Of a stretch of 64,000 bases of DNA, positions 18,132-30,000 are shown piece after piece. Every line of letters begins with the position of its first letter. The stretch's first letter is position 1. The position numbers were made by a program, and so were the translations under genes. The stretch is taken from contig NC_026488.1 in NCBI RefSeq assembly GCF_000328475.2, positions 558,001 through 622,000 on the forward strand, written 5' to 3'. Below the pieces are notes generated by a model that saw nothing but the letters and a program-made list of their open reading frames with translations, searched no databases and was not told the origin of the DNA. The DNA is from Mycosarcoma maydis (Eukaryota; Basidiomycota; Ustilaginomycetes; Ustilaginales).

Positions 18132-21100
18132 ATGGTGCCACACGATACCGCTTCCAGCCCCGGCTTTCCTTTTTACAGCCCTCTACCTCGTCAGATCACC
18201 AAACTAGCCGTGGCAGGTCCTTCTGGCTCTCGATCGGCTCCACAGTCTCCACATACACCCACCAACCTTGCACAACCGCTTGGTCCCACCATCGGCACGT
18301 TGAATCCAGATGGCAGTCTCAGCGTTGTCCGTAACGATGACGATGCCAACAACAGTGGATTGCTCGACCTGAGCCCTGCTCTCACCAGAGGCATCAAGTC
18401 CAGACCCAACTTTGCCGGATCGCCTTCTGCCAAACGCCAACGCGTCACTTCTCAAAATTCGAGGCTTGACTCGATCGCAGACCAAGATACAAGCGGGCTT
18501 GGTGCACATCATACCCTTCCCAAGCGTCGCTCGGCTGCCAGGTCGAGGCTGAGCAACCATGCTACGTTCGGACCAGTGGTACAGTCGTCACAGCCGTCGG
18601 ACGACCATCTGCATTCCGACCCGCTAGTAGCCAACGGGCTGGCTTCATCTTCGGATGTGGAAGCGGAGAGTCAGAAAGAATTGGCGTTTGCGCAAAAAGG
18701 TGGTCACGCACTGGATTCAAGCGATGAGGATGAGGATGAGGATGAGGATGTCGATGTCGACCAGGAAGAAACAGCTTCGACACTAACACGGCTTCGTCGG
18801 TGGCGGCAGGACGCTATGCAGCAGCATCTCTACGACACAGCCATCTTTTGGGGCTCGAAAGTCTTGTCACTCGAGACGACTGCTGCTGCTTTCAACGATG
18901 CCTATCACCTCGCTCAATGCTACTTTTACACACACCAGTACGCTCGAGCTGAGCAGTTGTTGACATCACCATTGCGAACTGCCGCATCTCGCTCTCGATC
19001 CCTGAGCGGATCAACCAGCGCACCGACAGCAGCCCATACCGATTCAGCACCTTGCTCGGCCAAGCATACCGGTGCAGAAGGCTTCCTAGCATCCGAAAAT
19101 GTGCAAGAAGACCAAGATGCTCTGCAAGAGGTACTGCAGCGCACACGTTCTTGCTCAATTCTACCCGCTAGTATCATGGCACGCTCGACAACAAAGGACA
19201 GCATGTACTCCACCACATCTTCCGCAACGGGCAAACGCAAAAAGCGTGATTTCAGCGTCACAGCTACAGGCACGGCATCTTCAGAAACCGAGAGCAGTGG
19301 CAGAGATGCAGAATCGGATGAAGAATTTCTCAAAGCCACTTGCATCGATCACGAGCGCGATGGATCTATCATCCTGAAAGATGCGCCTTCACGCACGTCG
19401 CAGCGACCGAAATCTGGAGCAGCATCAAAGTCAATGGCCACCGGCCGCAATGATCTGCAATCGGACGTGGATCAAGTCAAGAACAGCACTCTAGCGCCAG
19501 CACACGGACCCATCCTGGTCAACCACAGTCTCGCCTGTCGATACCTCGCCGCACAGTGTCAGGTACGACTGGCAAAGTATCACGAGGCATTGGACCTGCT
19601 CGGCGAGACCGAGCACTGGGGATCTTCGGCGAGTAATAAGCGACCTGCCAACGATGGAGGTATCAAGCTCGGCTCGTCGGTTGCATTTCTGCGCGGCCAG
19701 ATCCATCTTCGGCTGGAAGACCTGCCGCGTGCGCGCGATGCGTTCATGGCAGCGCTTGCGCTCGACGTCAAGAACTACGAAGCTTTTTCAGCGCTAATCG
19801 ATGGCGAGATGCTGGGGACCGAAGAACAGTGGAGTTTTGTTCAAAGTTTGGAGTACGCTTCTCAGGCTGGAGACGAAGAAGGTGCGGTGGAGGATTACGA
19901 GCTGGTAAGACTGTTGTACACTACGCAGTTGTCGAAACAGGGCAAGAAGCTGGTTGAGAGCACAGCGGTGGCAAGAAGACGTTTGGTGCAAGAGTACGGA
20001 TTGGGCGATGATCCGGATGTGCTGCATGGGTTGGCAGCAGAGTTGTATTCCAGATTGCGGTTCAGCGATGCGTTTATCGTGACGAGTCGGATCTTGGAGC
20101 TGTCGGCGGACCATCCTGCGACACTGCCGATTCATATCTCGTGTACCTACCATCTGAAGAACCTTCGACCGGCGCTGTTCATGCTGGCGCATCGGTTGAC
20201 GGAACTGCAACCAGAGCTGGCCGTGTCGTGGTACGCGGTGGGTACGTGGTACGCATGCACGCGGAGGTGGGCGGAAGCACGACGCTACTTTAGCAAAGCG
20301 TCGTTGCTCGATCCACGCTTCGCGCCCGGCTGGATCGCGTTTGGGCACACGTTTGCGTTGGAGGGAGAAAGCGATCAGGCGATCATCGCGTATTCTACAG
20401 CGGCACGGCTGTTCCCTCAATCGCATCTACCCAAGCTGTTCGTGGGGATGGAGCACCTGCATCAAGACAACCTTTCGCTGGCACGTCTATCACTCGAAGG
20501 ATCGGCGGCAATCTTGTCGCACGATCCGTTGCTGGCTAACGAACGCGGTGTGGTCGCGTTCCAGACGGGAGACGTGGATGGCGCCGTGCAGTTTTTCGAG
20601 AGCGCCATCTCGCTAGCTCGCGAAACGCAGCAGGCGGCTTCGAGCTGGAAGTCGTGCTACCTCAATTTGGGGCTTGCGCAGATGCGTATGGGTAGCGACG
20701 ACAAGGCGCAAGCGGCTTTTGAGTCGGTGGTCGAGTTGGATCCGCACAATTACCAGGCGCATCTGTGCTTGGGCATGCTCGCTCACAAACGCGATGAATT
20801 GGACGAGGCTATACAGCACTATCACTCTGCGCTGTCGATCAACGCGCGAGACGCGCATGCGACCGAGTTGCTGGATTTCGTCTTGCAAGAGCGACTTGAG
20901 TATGGCGTCGCCAAATTTACACGTTACGATCCGAACGGTAGGCTGTTCAGCAAGTCGGAGCAGCACTACAAGGCAGCCGAGGACGACATGCGAAAGCGCA
21001 AGGGAAAAAGTCGACAACTCGACGCCTTGTCGCCCAACGCATCGAGCCCAAGTCCAGAACCAACGCACATGTCGGCTTCATTGCACTTGTCGAAATCTAG

Positions 21101-21311
21101 CCTGCAACATGGCGCACCGAGCCCCACCGACCAATCGTCGTTCGGCCAACATGCGTCCATACACGCCTCGGCAGCTGACGCTTCCACCGCCACCGCTGCC
21201 GAAATGAGCCTCGACACCTCCTCTGTCCCCTCCACTATGCTCCGCACGCATCGCACAATCCATGATGCAGTAGATCAGAGTAGCATTCTCATGGACGAGT
21301 CTACCTCTTGA
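18132..21311 (+). CDS. CDC16: Anaphase-promoting complex TPR subunit Cdc16/Apc6
   Basis: 1059-aa TPR scaffold subunit of the APC/C ubiquitin ligase. The N-terminal ~200 residues are low-complexity with an acidic run (Asp/Glu from about 197 to 215). The first TPR-like helices follow (WRQDAMQQHLYDTAIFWGSKVLSL is the start of the Apc6 fold). After a long Ser-rich insert, a C-terminal superhelix of TPRs runs from about 455 to 930, with Apc6-like blocks WYAVGTWYACTRRWAEARRYF, FAPGWIAFGHTFALEGESDQA and NERGVVAFQTGDVDGAVQFF. It is longer than yeast Cdc16 (840 aa) because of the inserts. Single exon from the ATG at 18132. It converges on the carrier gene with 124 nt between stops. Confidence 0.92.
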   Translation: MVPHDTASSPGFPFYSPLPRQITKLAVAGPSGSRSAPQSPHTPTNLAQPLGPTIGTLNPDGSLSVVRNDDDANNSGLLDLSPALTRGIKSRPNFAGSPSAKRQRVTSQNSRLDSIADQDTSGLGAHHTLPKRRSAARSRLSNHATFGPVVQSSQPSDDHLHSDPLVANGLASSSDVEAESQKELAFAQKGGHALDSSDEDEDEDEDVDVDQEETASTLTRLRRWRQDAMQQHLYDTAIFWGSKVLSLETTAAAFNDAYHLAQCYFYTHQYARAEQLLTSPLRTAASRSRSLSGSTSAPTAAHTDSAPCSAKHTGAEGFLASENVQEDQDALQEVLQRTRSCSILPASIMARSTTKDSMYSTTSSATGKRKKRDFSVTATGTASSETESSGRDAESDEEFLKATCIDHERDGSIILKDAPSRTSQRPKSGAASKSMATGRNDLQSDVDQVKNSTLAPAHGPILVNHSLACRYLAAQCQVRLAKYHEALDLLGETEHWGSSASNKRPANDGGIKLGSSVAFLRGQIHLRLEDLPRARDAFMAALALDVKNYEAFSALIDGEMLGTEEQWSFVQSLEYASQAGDEEGAVEDYELVRLLYTTQLSKQGKKLVESTAVARRRLVQEYGLGDDPDVLHGLAAELYSRLRFSDAFIVTSRILELSADHPATLPIHISCTYHLKNLRPALFMLAHRLTELQPELAVSWYAVGTWYACTRRWAEARRYFSKASLLDPRFAPGWIAFGHTFALEGESDQAIIAYSTAARLFPQSHLPKLFVGMEHLHQDNLSLARLSLEGSAAILSHDPLLANERGVVAFQTGDVDGAVQFFESAISLARETQQAASSWKSCYLNLGLAQMRMGSDDKAQAAFESVVELDPHNYQAHLCLGMLAHKRDELDEAIQHYHSALSINARDAHATELLDFVLQERLEYGVAKFTRYDPNGRLFSKSEQHYKAAEDDMRKRKGKSRQLDALSPNASSPSPEPTHMSASLHLSKSSLQHGAPSPTDQSSFGQHASIHASAADASTATAAEMSLDTSSVPSTMLRTHRTIHDAVDQSSILMDESTS

Positions 21312-21435
21312 TACCGACCCACTCTGATGCACAGCATGTAATAATCGAAAACTAAAGTTAAATCCAAACCAAGACCAAAAAAACCCCGCGACGGCATGTG
21401 GCACGCAAACAGAGGTGTGAAATTGAATGCAGAAA

Positions 21436-22591
21436 TCAATTGTTGACATGCACCTCGGTGTGCTGTTTGATGTGGCGGCTCTTGTCGACGAGCTGCTTGA
21501 ACTGTTCGAAGAAGAGGAAGAGGAGCGTTGTCTGGGGCTGCAACCTGAGCCAGGCTGGGGTCCAACCTCTGAAGAAGACAGCAGGGCCGTCTTTGGCGAG
21601 TGCGTCACGGATGACGCTGGAAACGCGCATGTTGGCGCCAGCGCTGTTTTTCAAGTTCTGGACGCGCGACTTGACGACATCGATCGGTGTGCAGAGTGTA
21701 GTGCTCAACGTACCAGCACAGAAGCTCGCAGCGGTCTGCAGAAGCGCGCCGTCAGGAATCACGTCGAGCTTCTGGAGAATGCGCTTGAAAAGATCGTACG
21801 ATCCGAGTTGCGAAATGTTCATCACGACGGAACGGAAGACGTTGGGCGAAAGACCTCGGAACAACGTCGACGCACCGTCATCCTTGACGATGCGGACGAG
21901 TCCGTCGACGCAGTTCTTGTAGCCGTATCGTGCGTCTTTGGCCAGATTCAGGTCCGAACACATCCGAACCAAGACGATCTCGGCAGGGTTGCCAACCACA
22001 CCAGCTACAGCACCTGCGGTTCCAGAGCACAACGCGAGCTCTCCCGTGGTAGGCGCTTTACCGGAACGCGCACTAACGCGCGACTTCATATCCTCGTATA
22101 CCGCGAAGCGCGTCACCGAATACGTAAATTGACGCAGCAACGTCGCAGTCAAGCCGTGCCAAAGACTAGTGACGCCTTCCGTCTGAACTGAACGCACAAT
22201 CGTCCTGAACATGCCCTGCTTCACCGTGGCGGTTTGGAGACGGTATTTGGTCAGGTCCAGAGGATGTGTGATCGATGCAGCGCAGCAGCCGGCTGCGCCT
22301 GTGTGTTTGAGAAGTAAAAACACAAAAACGAAAACGAGCAGCGAGATCACCAAGTGTCAGTATACGCTATACGTACAAGGCTCGAGCCGCCACACGATGA
22401 GTGGCAATGGTTCGAGCCGATCGAAATTGCAACTCACCTCCTAGCCAGAAAGGATAGGTCTTTGGAGCCGCCTTGTTGTTGGAAGAGGAGCTGGCTGCAG
22501 CGCCAGCGCCAGCGCCAGCAAGTGCTCCCTTGGCAGCATTCAAGGTGCCAGCGTTGGTACCAGACGCCGAGGGGATGCGAAACGTCGACAT
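21436..22591 (-). CDS. DIC1: Mitochondrial carrier, dicarboxylate type (Dic1-like), 2 exons
   Basis: 338-aa inner-membrane carrier. Exon 1 is 22438-22591 and exon 2 is 21436-22298. The 139-nt intron has a GTGAGT donor and CACACAG acceptor, and splicing gives the block PFWLGGAAGCCAASITHPLDL typical of the first carrier helix. Three PX[DE]XX[KR] signatures are visible: PLDLTK, PAEIVLVR and PIDVVKSR, each followed by a gated helix. The pattern GNPAEIVLVRMCSD and the tail TPAWLRLQPQTTLLFLFFEQ favour the dicarboxylate (malate/succinate for phosphate) branch over oxoglutarate carriers. An Ala/Ser-rich N-terminal extension of about 45 residues precedes the carrier core. Substrate is inferred from family resemblance. 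Confidence 0.88.
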
Positions 22592-22865
22592 GGAGCTGAA
22601 AGCAAGATGCTGCACTCGGATGGATTACAAGAGCGGGAGAATACGAGGATACGCTGAGCGATGCTGATAACGGGCGCGCGGGATCTGGAGAACAACGCTT
22701 GCTGATCGCAACCAAGGTCAAGGATGCTATCTATCTGCTAAGAGAGCGAAGAGCGGACGAGCGAGCCAAAGGATCGACGTGATGTGAGAAGCGGGAAGAG
22801 GGCAGAGCCAACGTCCGATCGACGCGCTTCTTTTAAAAGCAGAGGCCAGCGAGGGGAACGGCGAG

Positions 22866-22891
22866 CGGGCGGGCGGGCGGGCGGGCGGGCG
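22866..22891. repeat. GGGC tetranucleotide tract
   Basis: Six tandem GGGC units about 280 bp upstream of the carrier ATG. The plus strand is a strong candidate for quadruplex formation. Confidence 0.9.
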
Positions 22892-23013
22892 CGCCGCAAA
22901 GTGGGCGCTCAGCGCAGCAGTAACCGAGTCACGGCGAGGTGCGGAGAGCGGAGAACACGCTCGGCGGTGTGTAAATTGCGCAACGCAACCGTATGGAAAG
23001 AGCCGGACGCAAT

Positions 23014-23063
23014 CATGGATCATGAATCATGAATCGTGAATCGTGAATCGTGAATCGTGAATC
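23014..23063. repeat. GTGAATC heptamer array
   Basis: Two ATGAATC units followed by four exact tandem GTGAATC units, at 7-bp period. Confidence 0.93.
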
Positions 23064-23665
23064 TCAGCCAGCGCTTCACCACAGACGCACCTCAACCAGA
23101 CGCCCAGTCCCGTGTCCAGTGTCCGCGCGCGCCCTGTGTCAAGACGCGTCTCTTGCACCGACAGTGCCGAGTGCATGTCACACTTGTACTAGTTAATCCC
23201 GACTTGGACTCTGTGGTTCGTTTGCTCGCATCTATATTGGCGTGCTTAGTCGCCGCGCTCGCTCAAGCGAGACAGAGCAGTGAGCGCTCCATCAAGTGCA
23301 TGACATGCTCAGCACGCATCTGGCGCGCGCATCCAAGCTTGAATCGGCCGAGCGCTATTGCATCTTTGCCGAAGGCTGTGGCTCTTGAGCACGAGCCATC
23401 CAGCAGCGCTCCAGCAGCGCTCCAGCTCTCCGACTGCCAACCTCGTGACTGCCGCCCCAAAAAATCGTGATTCTGTGATTGTCGCTTGGCAGATTGATAA
23501 GACAGGCACCAAAACAGAAAATGCGGGGTAAAAGCTGCAGGGTCTGCCCTGCCCAATCGTAGATTCGTCGCATATCGCCCGATCGATTATGTATTAGTTT
23601 GGGATCGCTGATCTGCACTTCACCCAGGCCAAAAAACGACCAGCGACCAGTTTTCCAAAAGTGAC

Positions 23666-23710
23666 ATTCGTGATTCGTGATTCACAATTCGTGGTTCGTG
23701 ATTCGTGGTT
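23666..23710. repeat. ATTCGTG heptamer cluster
   Basis: Several ATTCGTG/GTTCGTG/ATTCACA words in tandem at a 7-bp period. Confidence 0.85.
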
Positions 23711-24186
23711 ATTTAACGTTCTTCAAGATATACTGTACTTGTTGGCGGGCTTGGTGCAAGCAGAGCGATGTGGAGTTGAACAGCGTCGCGTCGGAAAGAT
23801 CCGCAGCTGATCTTCACGATTGACTTTTGGTAGATTTGTTTTGTCGGGATATACTTCTGACTCCAAACCCACGTTGCTGTTATCGATATGAGGTGTATGT
23901 GTGTGCAGATATAGGACGAGTATTCCCGAATGCTCGCAACCGATCAAGACCGGAATCCCGCTTGTGCCGATCCACCTGGTAGAATGATATTCCCTGCGAT
24001 GTTCTCACCACCGCCGCAACCAACAGCGCACGTGCAAGACGTAAGATATGCCCTCACCCACTCCATTTCCCAAAACGTGCGCGGTGGTGCACAATCACGA
24101 GTAGTAAGCAACAACCGACTCGCAGAACTCAAACACACAGCTGCGTTCGGTAGAAGATGCCGGTCGAGGTGGGTGGGTGGGTCACT

Positions 24187-25672
24187 TTAGAGCTCCGCCT
24201 CCATGCTCGACTCTTGTCCGCTCTCCTGCCTCAACCCCAGCGCACCGAGCAGGTTGTTCATCGTCATATCCGCCATAGCTCGACGTGTCTCGGTGGTGCC
24301 ACTGCCGATATGCGGTAACAGCGCCACTTTGTCTCTGCAATCAGGCGCGAGCAGAGGGTGATCCGCGTGGACGACTGGTGCGAGAAGAAAAAAAGAAAAG
24401 AAAAGAAAAAGAAAAAAAAATTCGCCGAACCGCCATCACAGTATGCGATGATTATCCGTGATCAGTTGCGAGTACTGTATTTGGCCAAGCATGGCGGTTA
24501 AAACGGACATTCGGAAACAGCAGGAGGGGAAAACTCGCCTCTCGCCGTCATCAATGACGAGGGGTGATTTCTTCCGATGGGATTCACGGAAACGCTCCGA
24601 TGCGAGTAGTGAAGACGTTCGGATCTTGCCGAGTTCTGCTGGGATGTTTCCGATTCTCGCTACCTATAGGGGGACAACGTACCTGGCTCTCCTTCGATAA
24701 CGTCCAGTCCGGCTCCGGCGATCTTGTCGTTCCGGAGTGCGTCGACCAACGCGGCTGTGTCGACAGTGCCACCACGCGATGCGTTGATCATGTAGGCCGA
24801 CGGCCTTCAAGCCGAGATCGGGAAACAAAGCAAACCAAGAGCAAACGAATCAGGCCATGATCTGTGGTCAGCATGGTGGATCTTGTTTCTGGTTGCAGCA
24901 TCACTTACTTCATGGCGTCCAAGAATTGCTTGCTAACAATGTGCTTGGTGCTGGGATTCAGATCGACCATCACAAATACGAGATCGGCTTGGTTTGCCAT
25001 CTCGAATTTGTCCTCGACATTCTCCACCTGGATCGTCTGGACGGGAAAACGATCTTGCATCAACGAGGCAAAGTACGCGTCGTGCTCGTCGAAAGGCCTT
25101 GGCTTCGACGTCGTATACACGATTCTTGCTGGTTTGAAAGCGACCAGCAGCTTGCAGAGCGATTGGGAAATGTTACCGAATCCCAGAAATCCGATTGTCT
25201 TGCCTCGAATCTGAGGTCCCGTAAAGCACGTCGGTGTCCAAGGGTTCTGTGGCCATTCACCTTGGCGCACCGTTCGAATCGCAAGCGGCACCTGGCGCGT
25301 CACCATCAATGCGAGAAGAAGACAGACTTCGGCCACGGCATCATCGAGCACGCGCGGAGTGTTGCCCACTCGAACGCCACGTTCCTTGCACAGCGCGAGG
25401 TCAATGTGGTCGTAACCAACCGACATGGTGGAAATCACTTTGAGTGATGCCCCTGCTGCATCCAGGAACTCGGCATCCACCTTCTCGGAAAGGCAGATCA
25501 CCGCGCCACACACCGAGTGGTTGCGCAAGTTCGACAGCACCCATTCTCGCGACGGTGCTTGCTCACCTTCAGCGTCAGGTCGTGTAATGAGTTGCACTTG
25601 ACCAGCCGCTTCGGCTCGTTTCAGCACCGAGGACGGCATCGTTCGGCAGACAAGGATCTTGGGTACCGCCAT
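24187..25672 (-). CDS. D-2-hydroxyacid dehydrogenase (glyoxylate/hydroxypyruvate reductase-like), 3 exons
   Basis: 357-aa NAD(P)H enzyme of the D-isomer 2-hydroxyacid dehydrogenase family, probably reducing glyoxylate or hydroxypyruvate. Exons are 24909-25672, 24683-24804 and 24187-24374. Intron 1 (104 nt) has a GTAAGT donor. Intron 2 (308 nt) has a GTACGT donor and contains a long pyrimidine tract on the coding strand before CACCAG. Motifs are GFLGFGNISQSL for the cofactor, catalytic Arg265 (MINASRGG), Glu294 (LDVIEGEP) and His317 (LLPHIGSGT). The arrangement fits GRHPR-type reductases, but formate or phosphoglycerate relatives cannot be fully excluded. The exon phases (2 then 1) are consistent throughout. 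Confidence 0.9.
24385..24420. repeat. Poly-purine A-rich tract within intron 2 of the dehydrogenase
   Basis: Runs of A broken by single G on the plus strand. On the transcribed strand it is the polypyrimidine tract directly upstream of the exon 3 acceptor. Confidence 0.85.
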
Positions 25673-27057
25673 GATTCCGATAGGCTACGACGTTGTCTGT
25701 TGCTTTGGGTAGGCGATGAGGTAGAGTAATGTGGTACTGGACAGAATGAGACACACAAAGGGCTAACGCTGTCAAGAACACACAGCGTTGATCAACCCCC
25801 ACGTCGAGATACACGATTTTTATCGAGGAAAAGTAGACGTGGGGGCGTCCGTGCGCGAAACCCAGTCACAGTCACGAGTGTGTGAGTATGAGGGACCTTT
25901 GCGGGATACCAAAGTGGGCCATGCCAATCGTGAATCATCGTACCATCCCACGTCGCTTGCGTACTCGTTACCTCATAGCTGAGCGCATTGATCGCGGTTC
26001 CTTTTGCCTCTCCATCTTGGAGCGTAGCAACAGCATCATGGCTCCAATCCGTTCCAAGCTGTGCTGTACTCGTTCAATTCGTGGTTTGTTCCCTGATTTC
26101 GGCTTTCCCCTCACCCACCCTGTCGTTCACCTTTCGCTTTTGGATCTTCGTTTCATCCTTTTGTTTCAGAATGCTAGTAGCGGACATGGCTGACGACTCC
26201 AAAAAGTCGGTCTCACTCTTTATGAGTGGCAGCTTTGCCGTTCAATGATCGCTCTCGTCCCTCCGACATTACTCTTGCCTGTCGCGTAGCTTGTACAGTG
26301 CTTTGGACGCAGTAGTGTTGTAAGGCCACTTGCAGAGGTTGCTACATATGCGCGATGCTTGTCGACAGTTCCGAATCGTAGTCAGCTAGACACGACCTGG
26401 TGCTGTTGTTGCTCCTTAGGGCTGCAGGCATAGCGTTACCATGGCTCCGTCTAGGATCAGGACCAGGTCGTTTCATCATGTCTCTGTCTGGATGAATTCG
26501 TCCAAGAGCTCTTCCACTTCGGTGAGCGCCGGCTCTTTGATGACGCTACCTGAGTATGTCGTAAGAGGTTCTTCTTCCTGTTTGTCTTGATTACTGTTCT
26601 CCATCACGCATCTTCAGTCAGTTTTCAGCCATGCTCACCGAAACACCACTTGACTGAAACACATAACACATATCAAATTCATTCACCACTTTGGACCAAA
26701 CCTCGCTCTACCATGTACACTGTATGGTAATGTACAGCTGACAGCTGACACGTTCTCGTTCTCGTTCTTCGTTCTGACCTTCTTGGCGTTGCATCGTTTC
26801 GTGCTTTGCTCTTGATGAAGCGTCAGACCACGTTCTTGTAAACCGGCTTCACTCCTCGCTCGACTCACGCCTCTCGCCGTGCCAAACCAGGTTCACGCGA
26901 ACTCGTGATAGCCCACAAGCAGATACACGTACCCGAATACACACGGTCCCAAAGTTCTGGTAGCTCAAGTTCGTATTCGTGATTCTATGCAGGAACATGT
27001 GTCTCTTGCAGAACCTTTGGGTCAAGTCCCGGATTGTAAAATCGGTGGCATGCAGCT
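25673..27057. other. 1.4-kb spacer between the dehydrogenase and the F-box gene
   Basis: No recognised gene. On the plus strand a pyrimidine-rich stretch at 26100-26169 ends in TTTGTTTCAG, like a 3' splice site, followed by a 20-codon ORF from an ATG at 26187. On the minus strand a 42-codon ORF lies at 26476-26604. Either may belong to a short spliced or non-coding transcript. Confidence 0.45.
26476..26604 (-). CDS. Possible small ORF, 42 aa, acidic
   Basis: ATG at 26604 to TGA at 26476. The product is Glu-rich with an amphipathic C-terminal half (EPALTEVEELLDEFIQTE). It has no family resemblance that I can name. It could be a real microprotein, an exon of an unresolved spliced gene, or chance. 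Confidence 0.25.
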   Translation of the reverse strand: MENSNQDKQEEEPLTTYSGSVIKEPALTEVEELLDEFIQTET

Positions 27058-30000
27058 TTATCGGTTGTTCGGTGCCCTCGCAGCAGCCAATACCTGTGCC
27101 TCGTGTCGATTCAAGCGGTCGATCTCCTTCCACGGCCGCTCGTCCATCATCCAGTATACGAACGGCCCATTTGGACTCTCTGGCTCATGCATCGCATCCG
27201 TCCATATACCAAGTATGGGCGCGCGCGTCCCCGGCGGTCCAGGCTGAACACCTTCCAGCTGCCACCGATCTTCGCCTTCATAGACGTGCGTCAAAGACCA
27301 GTGCAAGCCCTCGATCTTTTTCTTGCCACGAGCACACCTCGACATGACCTCATCCACATCCTCCTCCCTTGCGTAGACTGGCCGCACTCTGCCGTAAACT
27401 CCGCCGCGTGGCATGGGTGCTTCGTTGCCCCAGTAGGTCACTGTTGTGCCACGGAAGTAAAGAATCGGATACTCTTCATCATCTGGTTGTCCCTCTAACT
27501 TTTCCAGCGCGTCATACGCTGGCTGCTGCGACTTGGGCAGCAATTCCAGACGAAGCTGCAAGCAGTCGCCAACAGCTTCTTCCAGTCCAGCCAAGTTGAG
27601 CTTCGGTGACCCGTCCCTGTCTCCGGCGGCACGTCGTCGCGCCAAACAAACGTTGTAGTTGATAAAGTGACGAAAGTCCAAAAAGCTGTAGGTTCCGCCC
27701 CAAAAACTTTCGCATCGTGCCCAGTCATGTGGCTTTTCGTCGCCTTGCGCCTCGGTTCCGGCTCTGTTGATCCTTGCTGGTGATGCAGGTCGGTTAGCTG
27801 AAGCTTGGTTAGACATCTTGTCGACGTGCAGCTTCGTCGTTGTAGGGCTGGGCAGAGACGAGATCCAGCCGGTTGGGAACTCAAGGAAGTCGCGCTTCTC
27901 CATAGGGTCCCTGACCAGCAGGCCTGACTCGTCATAAATCTTGGGGAGTTTGATGCCGAATCCCCAATTTTCAAGCCAGATGGCTTCTTTCAGATTGGCG
28001 TACATGACCACCATGATGGCTTCGACCAGCTCCCAGTGGATCGCCTTTCTACGCAGACTGAAAACGTTCGGAGCTTCGTTCGCGTTCTGTTTCCCTGCAT
28101 TGTGCTTTTCGATGAGGGGCCAGATCTCATCGGCGGCATGGCAGCCGCGATAGCCATCGACGAGCACCGCCATGTCGAACTCGCCGTCGCTAAAGTTGAC
28201 CCAGTCGTTGGCATCCTCGTCAAAGTCGTCGTCTTCTTCTTCATCTACATCATCGTCATCATCATCCACTTCAAGAACAACGGGATCGTCGTCATCTCGG
28301 ATGGCTCGCTCGTCGTCCGACTCGATCGATTCCAACGCCGCGGCTTGGTGTCCGCTGGTGACACGCATGGTCTCTGCAAGCAGACCTGGTCGGATGAAGC
28401 GCACAGTGAGCTCGCCTGTAGCAACAAAGTCGACGGTACCTCCGATTGTGATCTGGATGTTGTCCCTGCCTGTGACGATGCCGATGCCCTGATTACCTTC
28501 GTATGTGTAGATTCCGGCGTCAGCATCATAGGAACCTAGATCAGGGGACTGAAATGGCACGCGATCAGTTGGACGCTGGGCTTGGCCATCGTCATGGTCG
28601 TGCTCGTGCTCGTGTTCATCGTCCGAAGCGCCGCGTCCTGTCGTTTGGCTGTAGCTGACAGGGTTACCGTAACGATCAGCCACTTGAAATGTGCGCCTGC
28701 TGTCGCCATCGCCGTCGCGGATTACCTCAATCTCGATGGGCACGGGATCATCTGGGATGTCATCGTCGCTTGATTCCGCCGCGTCACGAAGCACATTGTC
28801 GTCGTCGAACTGGCTGGCCTGTGTTGCTGCAGCATCTGTAACGTTCAAGTCGTCAGCGTCTTGAGTCGCGTCTTGTTCGTCGTCGTCATCATCGCCGTTG
28901 TTGTCCGACACATTTGTCTCTATAGGTAAACGCCAGGCATGGAGAGGAGCGTAGTCGTTGGAAGAGCCATAGTAGCCAGAGTCGTAGACAAGTTGTCTCA
29001 TACGAGCACGAACCTCGTCTTCCTCGTCTGGCGCACTGCAGAAGCCAAAGCTGGGCCCAAATACACGAGGACGATGGCGCAGGATGGCAGCGGGCGTCTC
29101 GTCAAAGCTCTCGTCGTCGTCATCGTCGTCGTCGTCATCATCATCATCGTGGTCGTCCGGGTCGACATCCTCATCATCCTGTTGTCGTTCTTCTTCTTCT
29201 TCTTCTTCTTCTTCTTCTTCCTCCTCCTCCTCTTCTTCTTCTCCTCCAACGTTATCCTCTACGGTGGCATTGAGCTGGATTGCTGGTTGCGTAGGCTGTG
29301 ACTGGGGATTGCTGGGTTCGTGCTGTGCATTGGTGGCGTTTTCTTGTGCTGTCACCTGTGCTGCTCCTTCGTGAGCCAAGCCGTCGCGACTGGGCTGACC
29401 TGCGATCTCTTGTGGACTTTCTGTGAGTCGCTGCTTTTGAGAATCCTTCCAGGCTCGTATGCCGTGCAAGCAATGGATGCGTGCTGCCAGACGCATTTGA
29501 GGCTGAACCAGCGCGTCAATGTCGAGACCTGCATCGACAAGTGGATGAAGGGATTCGGGATACATGAGCTTGAGCAAGCGTGCAGACCGTCTGCGGACCG
29601 ATTCGGGACGTTCACCGTTGGATTTGGATGAGGAAGTGTGGCGCGAAGAGCTCGCTGCGGCTGCCGATGTAGATGGCGCGCATCCGTCTTGCATTCTCGA
29701 GGTAGCATTGGCACCAGAGAGGCGACGACGCTTGCGCTGCTGCATGGGCGACTTGGACCGGCCAGCAGAGCTATAGTGGGCGGCTTCGGACTTGAACTCG
29801 TCGAGAGAGCGCATGATTTTGCGAGGAAAGATCCATTGAGCCCAGGTAGGTTGACCGGATGAGAGGATCGACTCGCCGAGCCAGGTTGCGTTGAGACACT
29901 TGTCTGGATCTTGACATGGTACAGCCGTGTCGATGACGGAGAGGAGAGCGGTGAGAACAGCGTTAAAGTTCAACGAGATGGATGCATGGTTGCTCGGATC

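Larger units (their letters stand above)
22592..24186. other. 1.6-kb spacer between the carrier and the hydroxyacid dehydrogenase
   Basis: No convincing gene on either strand. It contains the carrier promoter with a GGGC tract (22866-22891), heptamer clusters at 23014-23063 and 23666-23710, a tandem pair CCAGCAGCGCT at 23399-23420, and otherwise unremarkable sequence. Confidence 0.55.

Noticed and set aside
21427..22191. 254-aa plus-strand ORF
   Set aside because: Antisense to the carrier's second exon, which has clear carrier signatures; no independent support.
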